DNA from: Serilophus lunatus
Lineage: Eukaryota > Chordata > Aves > Passeriformes > Eurylaimidae
Reading direction: 5' to 3'
Length of the DNA: 64,000 bases
NCBI GenBank assembly: GCA_013399895.1
Contig: VXBA01003142.1
Location: forward strand, 502,136-566,135
In this document: in pieces, positions 1 through 10,720 of the stretch
How the letters are laid out: every line of letters begins with the position of its first letter
Numbering within the stretch: position 1 is the stretch's first letter
The notes under the pieces: generated by a model
Databases searched by the model: none
Told to the model about the DNA's origin: nothing
The model's input: the letters and a program-made list of their open reading frames with translations, nothing else
Program-made: the position numbers and the translations under genes

Positions 1-2121
1 TCTGTCAATTATCTATCCTTTTTCTTTCTCCTTGTCCATAAATGGGGTCAAACAACTAAGAATGAGTGAGAAGAAAAGTGAAAAGAATTGCATCATCTCC
101 CATATGAGTTTCAGAATGGTTTTTCTCTTATTGCAAACAAACCTCGGCAGAACCAGCAACAGAGCATCTTTTTTCTAGTTTAAACTATAGATGAAGTTTC
201 TGGGCACCCAGGACCCTGAAATTCCCCACCCTTTGCTCTGAGATATAGGAATCACCTTGAATTTGCAGTCCTTCCCTGTTCCTGGGGTTTTCTAGGGTAG
301 AGCAATACGCACTCACACCCATGGGGCATCTTTTTGAGGCCCTCAAAGCTGGCTTACTAGTGGTGTGTCACTCACTTGATCAAATCCCAAATGGCCCCTC
401 AGAAACCCTTCTGCACATCTGCATGTGGTAGATTCTGTTTTCTCACTCCTGGGTCTTTTCCCTCTCGTCAAAGGCACGTCAGTTGGCAAACTTCTGCTAA
501 CTGTGAACACCATGGCTTCAGTAATGGTCTAATTATCTCAAGAGTATAAAAAGGAAAATCCTCTTGGAAGAGTAGGTGCAATGTCATGGCACTACTCACG
601 GGATCTCCTGAAATGATTGTCCTGCAGGAAGATAAAATATATTTATTGCCTTTCTTCATAGCTCTTGTCTGTATTCTCTCGGACCTCTGAGTTGCTGGCT
701 GTTCTTTACTTCTCCCTGTTTTGTTTTGTTTTATTTTTTTGTTTTGGCCTGTTTTTTTTCAATTTTTATTCCCCTCTGAAAACACTTAATTTCTTGCACC
801 ACCTCCTTGCCTTAAAAAGCAAAGGGAAGAAGTGTTGCACAGGGGAAGGTAGGAGTGGGGAGATCCCAGTGTCTCATTTCTGTTCTCTTCTTACGTCTCA
901 TCCTTGGACAACCCTATGATTTCATTTTTCACCCTCATTCCTCTTCCTTTCTTCATGTTTATCCCCCACAATGATTATTTTTTGGCCAGGCTACTTTCCC
1001 TTTCCTTGTTTGAAGAATGAGAGGAGATAATGATTCTCTTTACAGACTGGTTCCTGTCCCTAACTGGGAAAATCAATAGTCACAAGTGTATGCTCAGAGA
1101 AGAATAATAACAGAAGAAAGAGTTTTCATGGGCACAATACACAAGCACACAGTTTGATGTATATAGTGAGTTTGATATATATAGTGGTGACTTCTGTGAA
1201 AGTAGGCAGCAGCCCATTCAGTAAAGGTTTTACTAATGCAGGTGACATTCCATTGCTTTGCAGGATATTTTTCAGGGATTTGGTTGATACTGTTACTTTC
1301 TTTTGTCCTAATGGAAAGGACCAGCATGCTGTCCTAGAGAATTTTGTATTATTATTTAAGAAGAATAAATAAAGAAATAAATTAGACATAATTATACAAT
1401 GGACAAAAATTATTCAGATGCTAATGATTTTTTTCTTGTTTTCTAGGCAGTCTGATACAGTATATACCCGATGTTTGATTTTATAAAATTATAATAATGT
1501 TAATATTGATAATAGTATTGATAATATTAGTAATAATAAATACTTATGCTCTCTATTTAAGCCATTTTTAAGAGCTTTTAGTTAAAAAAAGTTAATCTGA
1601 TAAGGCTGTCCAGAACAGCCCACATTTTTATTTAGCAGTTGAACAATCCTAAATTGCCAAAGGTTTGAACACTATAGCAAAGATTTCTCAAAAATTGTGT
1701 TAGGTAGTGCAATGAATAAATAGTCATCAGCAACTATCATCAGCAACAGTAATTTGTTCTATACAGTTCCTTGCTGATAAGGGTCTGCAAGCCATCTTTC
1801 ACACACACATTTCACTTGTACATGAAATAGGTAAGATGAATTAAAGAGAGACATGAAACCTCCTTATTTCCCTAGAGAAAATACAGTAAAAAATGATACT
1901 AAATACCAAGTCTAAATTTTTAAATATGGTGACACTTCAAAATGTATTGCACTATGTGATTGAACTGGAGAAATAGCAGAAATTTATTAACATTAAAGTC
2001 TTCTGCTGAGCTTTTCATGCTTCTTCCTCCTATTTTGAAAGCAAACAATCAACCAAATGTTATTAAGTGAAATATTTTTCCTCTAAATGTTGTGCATTTT
2101 CATGGACAAAGTTCATTAGCA
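1..2121. other. Intronic sequence, nothing recognised
   Basis: AT-rich with T-rich tracts near 720-770. Small frames on both strands overlap and show no domain. Only the AAT-rich tract at 1478-1546 stands out. Confidence 0.7.
1478..1546 (+). repeat. ATT/AAT-rich low-complexity tract
   Basis: Irregular TAATAAT, ATTGATAAT and AGTAATAATAA units. Confidence 0.8.
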
Positions 2122-2325
2122 TTTCTTCACTAAAGTGGTTGTCAAACACTCTAACAGGCTGCTCAGGGAAGTGGTGGAGTCACCATCCCTGAAGCTTTCA
2201 GAGACATGTAGATGTGACACTTAGAGTCAAGATTCAGTGATGGATTTGCCAATACCAAAGTAATGGCTGGGCTAAATAATCTTAGGGGTCTTTTCCAATA
2301 TAACTGATTCTATAATTCTGTTATA
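2122..2325 (+). mobile_element. CR1 LINE 3'-end fragment
   Basis: On the + strand. The order is 'aacaggctgctcagggaagt', 'ggtggagtcaccatccctga', a degraded middle, 'taatcttaggggtcttttcc' and 'ctgattctataattctg'. This is the normal order of a CR1 3' end. Confidence 0.9.
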
Positions 2326-4297
2326 AAATGCCAGAATAATTTTTGAATGGCTATATAGACTTGATAACTATAATTTCATAAGTGGGCTATAAGGCCTGTA
2401 GGAAATAAACCAGAAGTGCTTATTCCACAGGTGCCAAAATAGGATTCTTTACAATCTTTCATTGACAAAAACTTTTGGAAGTGGCTAGAATGAGAGAATA
2501 AGTATGTCTAAAATTCACATGGGAAGTGGTTTTCCTCAATTGTTTTAGTGTAGATTGACTGACAATATTCATTATACTTGTAAATATAAATAAAGTCCAG
2601 ATCTTCAAAAGACCTTTACATATCTAACAATACAGTTAATTATATTTTGCAAAAATTGCAGTTTTCCAGAGAACCTTTCCCTAAGTAGAAAGAAATTACC
2701 TGTCAGTGATACTTTCTACTGTTTGCAGACTCTGCATGCAGTGTACGTACAGAGAAGTTCAGCCATTATTTCTTGACCAGTGTATGCAGCAGACAATTGG
2801 CAGTACTAAGCTTTAGTATATTTCACATACAGTGTGCTAAGCTTTAATATATTTGTAACACAAATGAGACCCCAGGTGCATCTGGTGCTGATGGTGAGGT
2901 ACACATTTTTCTCTGGATTAGATAGTTGAATTCCTAGTCTGAGGATGGCAGAGAGATCTAAACAAGATGTAAAATTAAAACTATGCTTGTGAAGTGCTGT
3001 GTAACATTATCCACATACTCAATTTCCAGTGGAGGAAATTCACAAGCCAATGAGGAATTTTAGTAGTTAGGAAAATAATGTGTTTCAACTGCCTTTGAGA
3101 ACACCTAGTGCACAATTCCTTCTGAAATTTTTCCATCTCTTATTGGTAATACTCAAAAAGCTACTAAAGAGACTCTCAGTTCCCTGACACAAAGATTGAG
3201 GATTTTGCTTTATATGCAGCCTTTTGATTTGGTTTCTTTTGGGGAGTGGAATATGGATTTCGTGGTTCAAAATGTTATTTAATTCATAGTTCAGCTGTTG
3301 TAGTTTTAACATTGAAAAATGCATACTCATGGTAGTGTTCAGAAAAGGTCAAACAAGCTTTACTGTTGACTCATCTTGAGTAAACGTATTCAAGTCTCAT
3401 TCCTAAATGCTTACTCACAGTTTTACTGATTTTAACGTATTCTATATAAATTATCTATGGACATTAAATTTTGAAAGGTTTCAGAGTTAGTTTTCAATAC
3501 TGCTCTGATGACAATGTGAGCCTTATCTTGTTAATACTATTTCAATAGTGCCCAAGCCATGGCATTTTTTCTTACTATTCTCTGGCCAGTTAAAAATTGC
3601 ATACTGTCATATAAAAACATGCTGAAATCTAAAGGCAGAATGAGCAGATAACATTCTATCTACAGGTATAAATTTCTGATTATTAAGTTAAAGAGCAAGA
3701 CAATTTGTATAGAAATATAAAGATCTAGTATCTGAACGTCTGAAAACATTTTTTCTTATGTTAACCTGGCTAGAAGCATGACTTCAAAATGAATGAAATA
3801 ATCTTCAAGTGCTACATCCTAAAGTGTATGATGATCCTGAAGAATTGCAATGCTGAGTGCCATTTACCATCTGCAATTTAAGAAATTCTGAAATGTTCTT
3901 CAGGTTTCAAAGTGTTGTTAAAACATATTTATTTCTAGGATTGTGGGGCGAGGATTGACATTTTTAATCACTTAGAACACAAGAAAAGCTGTTATTACAC
4001 TGAAAGGTATGAAACTTCATATTTAATATTCAGGTGCATGAGGTTCAACAAACATTGAGATGTTTGTCAACGTAATGTTAATAGATGATGGCACAAAACA
4101 AAAAATATTATTTCATATCATTATAATGACAATACCCTGAGTTTACACCCTGAAAAATTTAGATTGTTAAAATCTTAACTTTTTGTTTCCGTAAACTTTA
4201 GACATATAATTTCTACTTAAACTGATTGTAGCCTCTTTCTTTATATTTATGACTCTAACATATTCTAGAACTAGATATAATTTCTAGAATTCCCAAA
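2326..4297. other. Intronic sequence, nothing recognised
   Basis: AT-rich. A short imperfect duplication of 'gctaagctttaatatattt'-like sequence lies near 2805-2860. No gene or transposon seen. Confidence 0.7.
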
Positions 4298-4985
4298 GAA
4301 GCTCTTGTGACCTGTCTTGGTTTAAGACAATTTGGAGGGGTAGAGACCTTGGACAGAAGTCTCCACCCTCATATTCAATACCCCTATTTTCTCCAATACA
4401 GAGAGAGAAAGCAAATATGCCCAGATGTAAGTGAAAACAATAATATTTTACCAAGAAGAATGCTAATAAAAATAATTATAAAACTGACTTAAACCAACTA
4501 ATGGGAAGAAACTTGCCAAGCCCTATCCACTGGACCAAACTGAGAGGGTGTCAAGCCTCCCTGACCTGGAAAAAATACACATGGCCACAGGACAGGGACA
4601 AGTTGGCTCCTCTTCCATGTGGTTCGCCCCTCTTATGCCCTGAAAACCTGGCAGATATGGTTGGACAGTCCATGCTGACAGGAAACAGCGGATATCTGGG
4701 ATTCGATACCCCAGACACTTGTGCGGCGCTGGAATGAGGCTGCAGAGCTGGTACAGGCAGTCAGAACAGGACTGGAGATCCCTACCAGTGATTGGAAGGA
4801 TCTGCAAGAAACCTCTTGGATCCAGCAACGAGACTTGGTTGGTGCAATTTTGATGTTCATTGGTTGAAGTGATGGTTGTAGTCCATCACTGACTGTGTGG
4901 TGTCACAGTCTGGATCCGTCATGGCAGTGGTGGAAGACCCCGGTGGTGAGGAAAGCCCTGAAACTCAGAATTGTATTTGCTCAGG
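4298..4985. mobile_element. Probable LTR-type retrotransposon remnant (family not named)
   Basis: A 0.7 kb block whose base composition and wording differ from the surrounding AT-rich intron. It starts 'tgacctgtcttggtttaaga' and includes 'gggattcgataccccagaca'. Near its end it has 'gtgtggtgtcacagtctgga' and 'ggtggaagaccccggtggtg'. I associate this style with avian endogenous-retrovirus LTRs, but I cannot assign a family and see no gag, pol or env coding sequence. Short open frames on both strands are mutually overlapping shadows. The 3' edge abuts a reversed CR1 fragment. Alternatives are a non-autonomous element or a single-copy segment. Confidence 0.5.
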
Positions 4986-4999
4986 CATTACATTTGCTA

Positions 5000-5285
5000 A
5001 TTTTGAGTCAGCTGTAACTTTTCCAGCCAATCAGGACTGCTGGTGTTTTGGCAAGTTCTTTTAGTAGTTCCCTCATTACTCTGAAGTGGATTCCATCAGG
5101 GCCCATAGATCTGTGAGTGTCTAATTGGCATAGCAGGCCACTGCCCATCTTCTGGATTAGGTGGGCTTCACATATCTCCCCATCACCAACTTCCAGCTCA
5201 CGGAGCTGGCTATCCTGAAGACAACTGGTCTTAATATTGAAGTTTGAGGTGAAGAAGGCATTAAGTACCTCTGTGTTTTACTCAT
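5000..5285 (-). mobile_element. CR1 LINE ORF2 internal fragment, reverse orientation
   Basis: Read on the - strand this is the ORF2 stretch between the endonuclease and reverse transcriptase domains. On the + strand 'aagaaggcattaagtacctc' is the reverse of the 'EVLNAFF' region and 'gtggattccatcagggccca' that of a 'GPDGIH' region. Frames are broken. It lies directly next to the probable LTR-type repeat at 4298-4985. Confidence 0.82.
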
Positions 5286-5310
5286 CACCTGCTACTAACA
5301 CTAGTAGTTC

Positions 5311-5331
5311 ACTAGTGAATACTTCACTAGT
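5311..5331. repeat. Short perfect palindrome next to a CR1 fragment
   Basis: ACTAGTGAA (5311-5319), spacer TAC, TTCACTAGT (5323-5331). It lies within a stretch with further CTAGTA/TACTAG copies on either side, just beyond the end of the reversed CR1 fragment. Confidence 0.85.
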
Positions 5332-8300
5332 ATTCATTATTTGAATATTAGTAAAACATTTATATGTGATTGTTACTGAAAATTCCCCAGAGCAAATAAA
5401 AGTAGACTTCTAATCCCTAGTGATCATTTTTCTTTGTAGTTTTCATCATTTCTAGCATAGTACTCAGCACTCAGCAAAGCCTAGGAATCCTATTTCATTT
5501 TTAAAATAGGAATACTTAAATTTTGCAAAATAAATTTTGTCACCAAAGAAAATGCTTTGATGCATTTTTTTTTTAGTATAATAATGTTCTTAATGGGTCA
5601 AGTAATTGCTAAAGCTAAAAAGTGTGCTTTTCCTTCTGCATTTGGCAAGGTTTTAAGTTGGTTTTCTTTCAGTATAAACCATCTTGCGATGTCTTTGAAA
5701 TATTAAGACTGAATAAGCACAAGTATTGTGTAGAACTTTGTCTTAAATATGTAAATGTCAATATTACTCATCTATTAATAGGAAAGCTGAAAAACAGTTT
5801 ACCATAGTACGGATTAATAAAAGCAATAGAAAAAACAAATGAATTAAAAAACCAAGTTTTCATGAGGCTATATATTATCAGCTGAAGCAATAGCACTTCC
5901 TGCATCATTTTCCTGCTTTTTTGCAACCTTCAGTTTTTTTGTTTCACATTCTTCATTAATATCTGAGTAGTTCCATACGTGAGCTTCATGTTCTAGGTTA
6001 ATGCTCTAATCCCAGGCTACTGAAATTATCCACCTTTCCTATAGAGAGCACCTTCTGATGCAAATCATAAGAAAGGCCTTCACACTAAGACATATTCATA
6101 AATTAATCTGGGTGGTTTTTTTAATTAATGGAAACATTTATTTTTCTTCAAAGTAATAACAGAATTTTTTTTCTTGTTTTGCTGCTTGATTTTTCTAGGA
6201 AGAGTGCCTACCTCTACGTAAAGATTGGTTATTATAGTATATCCTGTATGATTTTATGTCTCTGTACACAATATGTCACAGTTTTTTTGGAGAGGTTCTT
6301 ATATTGCCATATAGGTCTTTGTTAGCTTTGACTGTTTTAAGTAACTAAAATCTTTTCAGCTTTGGTGTGTTTTCTTCTCAATAGAATTCAAGAAATAAAT
6401 ATCTGACCGTCAAAGTTACACAATAATGCACTGCATCATAACATGTCTGAAGAAGCATATTTTTTTCTTGGCACTGTATGTAAGAAATTTTTGAGTAACA
6501 GCTGCTGACACAGGCAATATTATCAAAGTGAAGGTTTTGATTTTTTCTCTGCTTTAAAAGCTATTTTGTTTCATTTCTTTGAAAACAAGAAGTTGGATAG
6601 TCACAGCATTTTCACTAATGTGATAAAGGAAAGTGTTTAAAAATGTATTCCAGTGAAGCAGGCTATCTTAGGACGTCTTTGCCACATCTTCTCTGCATTT
6701 TTGATATCTTTATTCTCTGTATTCTTATTTGTATTCTCTCTATTCTCTTTCCCATTTTATAAATATACTATCTGGAAGTGTAAATCTCTCTTTAACCTGT
6801 GTCTCCTGAGATGGTGACTTCATTGTAACTTAAACATATAGACACATATTTGCTAATTTTTTTCTGGAGCACTCTGTCCACTTCGTGTTGCAGCTGATCA
6901 TGTTCTTATCTGCTTAAAACACGGAAGTGGTCTTTATGCTCTGCAGCAAATTTTTATGGATTTATGTTATAAAATAATTTAATATTATTTAAAGGGGCTT
7001 ATTTTACTGTTCTCAGGTCTTCAGATAAAAATGCTATTGGAGGCGAAGGTATTATGCACCACCTTCCCCTGACTGCTTGCATTAGAGAAATATTTTCTTT
7101 AAGACTCCAATTCCCTACCCCTGTATCAATTGTAATATGGTTTGGGGGTTTTTCAGCTAGAGAATTTGAAAGCCTCATTAATGGGGCCTGAGAAATAGGC
7201 GCAAACTGAAGTTCTATGTCTTGTTTACATGAGGCAGTGCTGGCCCCTGTGTGTGGTGCTCTCAGAGCAGCGCTAACGCACCAAGGCTGTGGCATTTCCA
7301 GGCCATGCTGCACAGAGATGCCTCGGGAGACTTTATATTCCTCTTTCTAATATCGGGTCTTGCAAAGTGAGCTAAGGAGACCTGAAGTCTAATTGAGCCC
7401 TTGTGAAGACACATGGCTGCAAGCTGACTGGCTTCTTATAGAATTTTTTTCACCTTTTCTTTCTCAGACAAGAAAGAAACTTACCAGAAACACCCTTGCT
7501 CAAATTCCATGGTACTGAGTAGAAAAGTTCCTATTCACTGCAACTGACTTTTTCTGACTAGATCAGGAACAAAGTGACCTTAATCCTTTTCCCTGACGCT
7601 TCAGAAATCATTCATTGCAGAGCCGTGCTTCCTCTGGGCTTCTCTTCCTGCCAGCCCTTCTGCCCAACCTTACTACATTCTGGTTCTCCTTAAGATACAA
7701 ACAGCTTCAAACATTTCCTTAAAAGTTCAGGGTTTTTTCTCAGTGATCTACCTTCCACCACTTACAGTCTACACCCATCCTTACTTAATTTTGCAAGTAA
7801 AAAGAAAAAGCATTTGTTCTGAAACCAGAAGTAAAAAAAACTATGTAACTTTTTGTCAGTCTTCCTTCTCTTTATGAAAGGTCTATTCTTTTCTTATGTA
7901 AGATTTTAAGTCATGGGCTTTCTTCTCGAATGTTTATACATAACACCTAAAATAGGGAGGCATTCATTTTGACTAGAGAATTTGACACTACTTGAATACA
8001 AATGATATGTTACAATTCTAAGGCTAGAACTACAGGGAAAATATATGAGGTTTCTGTTTACTCTCACTGTAAAGCAATTTGTAAAGTGGGTTTAAAATAG
8101 ATGGGTAGAGACAAATTATTTGTAAAATCTGTGCTTTTTTGCAGACATTTTAAGCCTCTGCCATTAAGTATCTGCAACCTATTAAAGAGATCATAGAGGC
8201 CAGCCTGATTAGTAAATAGCAGCTGCGTCCAAGTTGCTTCATTTGGCTAGACAACGAAAGCATCCAAACCCTTGGTTCAACCTTTTAGAAATGCAGAATA

Positions 8301-8393
8301 CTATGCCCCACTCAGACTTCTTCCCTAGGGAGCAGGCCACATTGTTTGCATGCAGTGTAACACGGCTACCTCTCGAGAGCTCAAGCAGTAACT
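5332..8393. other. Intronic sequence with one complex, non-repetitive block
   Basis: Mostly AT-rich. The stretch at about 7090-7330 is more complex, with 'gcctcattaatggggcctga' and 'gaaataggcgcaaactgaag', and may be a conserved non-coding element. This is only a visual impression. Confidence 0.5.
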
Positions 8394-8822
8394 GTGCTAG
8401 TTCTGCTCTACAGTAATGCCACTTGGCCTCCTTTTCATCTACTCCTGTGTGTTAATTACAATATAAGATTAGATGAAATAGAAGTTTCACAGGGAGATTT
8501 AATGTGTTTGGATAACAACATCAAAGTATGGCTAAGGAGGATTGCGCCATGTTTTTTGGAGGGATTTATTTTGGATGACCCATTGATTAGAATTATTTCT
8601 GTGACTTTTAGTTGTTCATTGTTATCCTTGTTACTATTAATATTATTATTTTACAAGAAATGGAGGTTGAAAGTAAGTCTTAAAAATACCAAGTATTCTA
8701 TCAAAAAAATACATTTTTCTAGCGATATACTGGTGCATACCGGAGACGTGGCTCTGTACCCTACAGCTACTCCTCTACTTCAAGACACAGAGTCTTTGAG
8801 CCAGTGCTGCCAGTGTTTTTGA
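8394..8822 (+). other. Unassigned 142-codon ORF with one strong membrane segment
   Basis: The longest open frame in the window. I do not recognise it. It opens at a GTG with no ATG near the start. Residues about 64-87 form a strong hydrophobic segment (IRIISVTFSCSLLSLLLLIL plus LFY), followed at once by the positively charged stretch KKWRLK. This is the layout of a type I single-pass protein with a stop-transfer signal. Before it are three spaced cysteines (near residues 19, 38 and 53), one NAT sequon and several W/P residues. At 8673, just after KKWRLK, the DNA reads GTAAGT, a perfect splice donor. At 8403-8412 there is a plausible acceptor (CTGCTCTACAG). It could therefore be an exon ending at 8672 with the downstream codons being intron. 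In an AT-rich 64 kb window one ORF of this length by chance is not surprising, so coding status is doubtful. Confidence 0.2.
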
Positions 8823-10019
8823 AAGCATTTGAGGAGCACTATTGAAAACTCAGGCGATTCTACAATTTTTTGTTATTATATGACAGATTAAGATAACAAT
8901 GTGGTTTTGCTATAGATGTAGTTTACATTTTTAAAAAAGGAAGACTAGGTTAAAATGTCAGTCATAGTCAAGGTAAAGAGAAAGCAGCAAACACATCTTT
9001 AAAAAGTAATTGACAAAATAAATTACTTCGAATTTAGAAGAGAGTTCTAGCTTTGGCCAGCTCTAGGTACAGTCCTTATATTGTCCTTTCTTAGCATCTA
9101 GTGACCCTTCCTTCGATTGGAACCATTTATTTTGCAATGTCATTTTATTCTGGTCTTTCTAAAGACAGTGTTTCAGTCATGCCACATTTTATGGTCTTTT
9201 TCTGCCTTTTAGTTTTCAAAAAACTTGGTATTGTACATCAAAGTGATACTCTTGTCTAGTCTCCAAAAGCAATGCTTAAACAAGTAATGCTCCTGCCTAA
9301 TATGTCATCTGTGTGCTAGTTCTGTAACTGCAGAAAATCATGCAACTCATGTCTAATTTTTAAAGATTACAATATATAATAGGCTATCTAAAATAAAGTA
9401 ATTTTTTAATGTATGAGGGTATTGCTGAAGAGGATAATTTAACTCATAAGATATAATGGCAGAATTAAGCAGCAGTAAAAATTACAATCAAATTTTTTTT
9501 CTCATACCTCTAGAATTCAAAATTACTTCCAGGGCCAGTAAGAAGTTAATTATTGGCCCTTTTGGTGCATTAAACTGGGCTGGCTGCCGTATGCACACCC
9601 AGCTGTTTTCGCACTCCCCTTTCTTGACAGGAAAGGAGGAAAAACTAAGATCAAAAAGCCTGTGGGTAAAGATAAAGACAGGGAGATCTCTTACCAATTA
9701 CTTTCATGGGAACACCAGACTTTCCCAGGGAAAATCAATTTAATTTATTGTCAGTTTACAAAAAAAAAAAAAAAAAAAAAAAAANNNNNNNNNNNNNNNN
9801 NNNNNNNNNNNNNNNNNNNNNNAAAAAAAAAAAAGCGTAGGATTGTGAAAACCAAACAAAACTAAGAACAACCTCCCCCGGTTTTCTCCTTCTCTCCAGG
9901 CTCAGCATCATTCCAATCATCACTTCTCAACTCCTCTACCTTGTCCCCACCAACCTAGTGTAGCAAATGGCAATAAGGGTTGCCATCAGTTCACAAGAGT
10001 ATAGATCTGCCACTCCCTC
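8823..10019. other. Intronic sequence with poly(A) and a gap
   Basis: No gene seen. It includes the A run and gap at 9760-9834, followed by a C-rich stretch at about 9870-10040 that leads into the repeat at 10020. Confidence 0.7.
9785..9822. other. Assembly gap of 38 N inside a poly(A) run
   Basis: Thirty-eight Ns flanked on both sides by long A runs (about 9760-9784 and 9823-9834). The A tract is the likely cause of the gap, and its true size is unknown. A short open frame that spans it with unknown residues is not a gene. Confidence 0.99.
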
Positions 10020-10720
10020 CTCCTCACACTTTTTCCCTTCTCCAGTGTGGATCCCCTTCTGTGAGATATAGACCTTCATGAGAGTATCCAGTTTGGGTCC
10101 TTCTGTGGGATGGGGCTCTTCAAGATTTATTCTACATGGGTCCTTTCCCCAGGGTACAGTCCTTCAGGAAGAGATTGCTCTAGCATTAGTCCTCTGTGGA
10201 ATGCAGCTCTTGCCAGAAAACCTGCTTCTGCACAGGAACTGCACAGGCCACTTCCTTCATGGCATGTCCACCTGCTCCAGCTTGAGGTCCTCCATGGGCT
10301 GCAGGTGAACATATGCTCTAATGTGATCTTCCATGAGCTCCAGGCAGACAATCTGCATCACCATGGTGTTCTCTGTGGACTGCAGGGGAGTGAGTCTCTG
10401 CTCCAGCACCTAGCAAGTCTTTTCTCCTTTCTTTTTTCACCATGTTTGGTGTCTGCAGAGTTGTTTCTCAGCCCTCTCTTACACCAGCTGCATTTTTTTT
10501 CTTGAATGCATTCTCAAAGAAGCTTTCCTAGGTGCATGGCCAGCTTGGCTGTTGCACTCATCTGTGTCTGGAGGTAGATCTATTGAAGACAGCTGGAACA
10601 AGGTTTTTCTGACACGGATCAGCAGTTGTCACTTCTCACACAGATCACCTTTGCATCTCTCTGCTACCAACAACTTGTCATATAAATCCAACATAACCCT
10701 TTTTTTTGCTTGGTTCTTCT
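10020..10720. repeat. Interspersed repeat with a degenerate 40-46 bp internal tandem array
   Basis: GC-richer than its surroundings. Units recur around 'ttctgtgggatggggctctt', 'cctctgtggaatgcagctct', 'tccatgggctgcaggtg', 'tccatgagctccaggcag' and 'ctctgtggactgcagggg'. Anchor positions are about 10061, 10105, 10151, 10196, 10259, 10294, 10333 and 10375. Most steps are 35-46 bp, and the 10196-10259 step is longer. After the array comes 'tttggtgtctgcagagttgt' and more repeat-like sequence to about 10700. I have a sense of this wording from other bird genomes, possibly as part of an LTR element, but I cannot name the family. The 131- and 76-codon frames here are repeat artefacts. Confidence 0.6.

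Noticed and set aside
4501..4860. Overlapping ORFs of 75-101 codons on both strands.
   Set aside because: They are mutually antisense and lie inside the probable LTR-type repeat.
10110..10505. 131-codon + strand ORF.
   Set aside because: It lies across the interspersed tandem-like repeat, and two other frames are also open there. It has no recognised domain.
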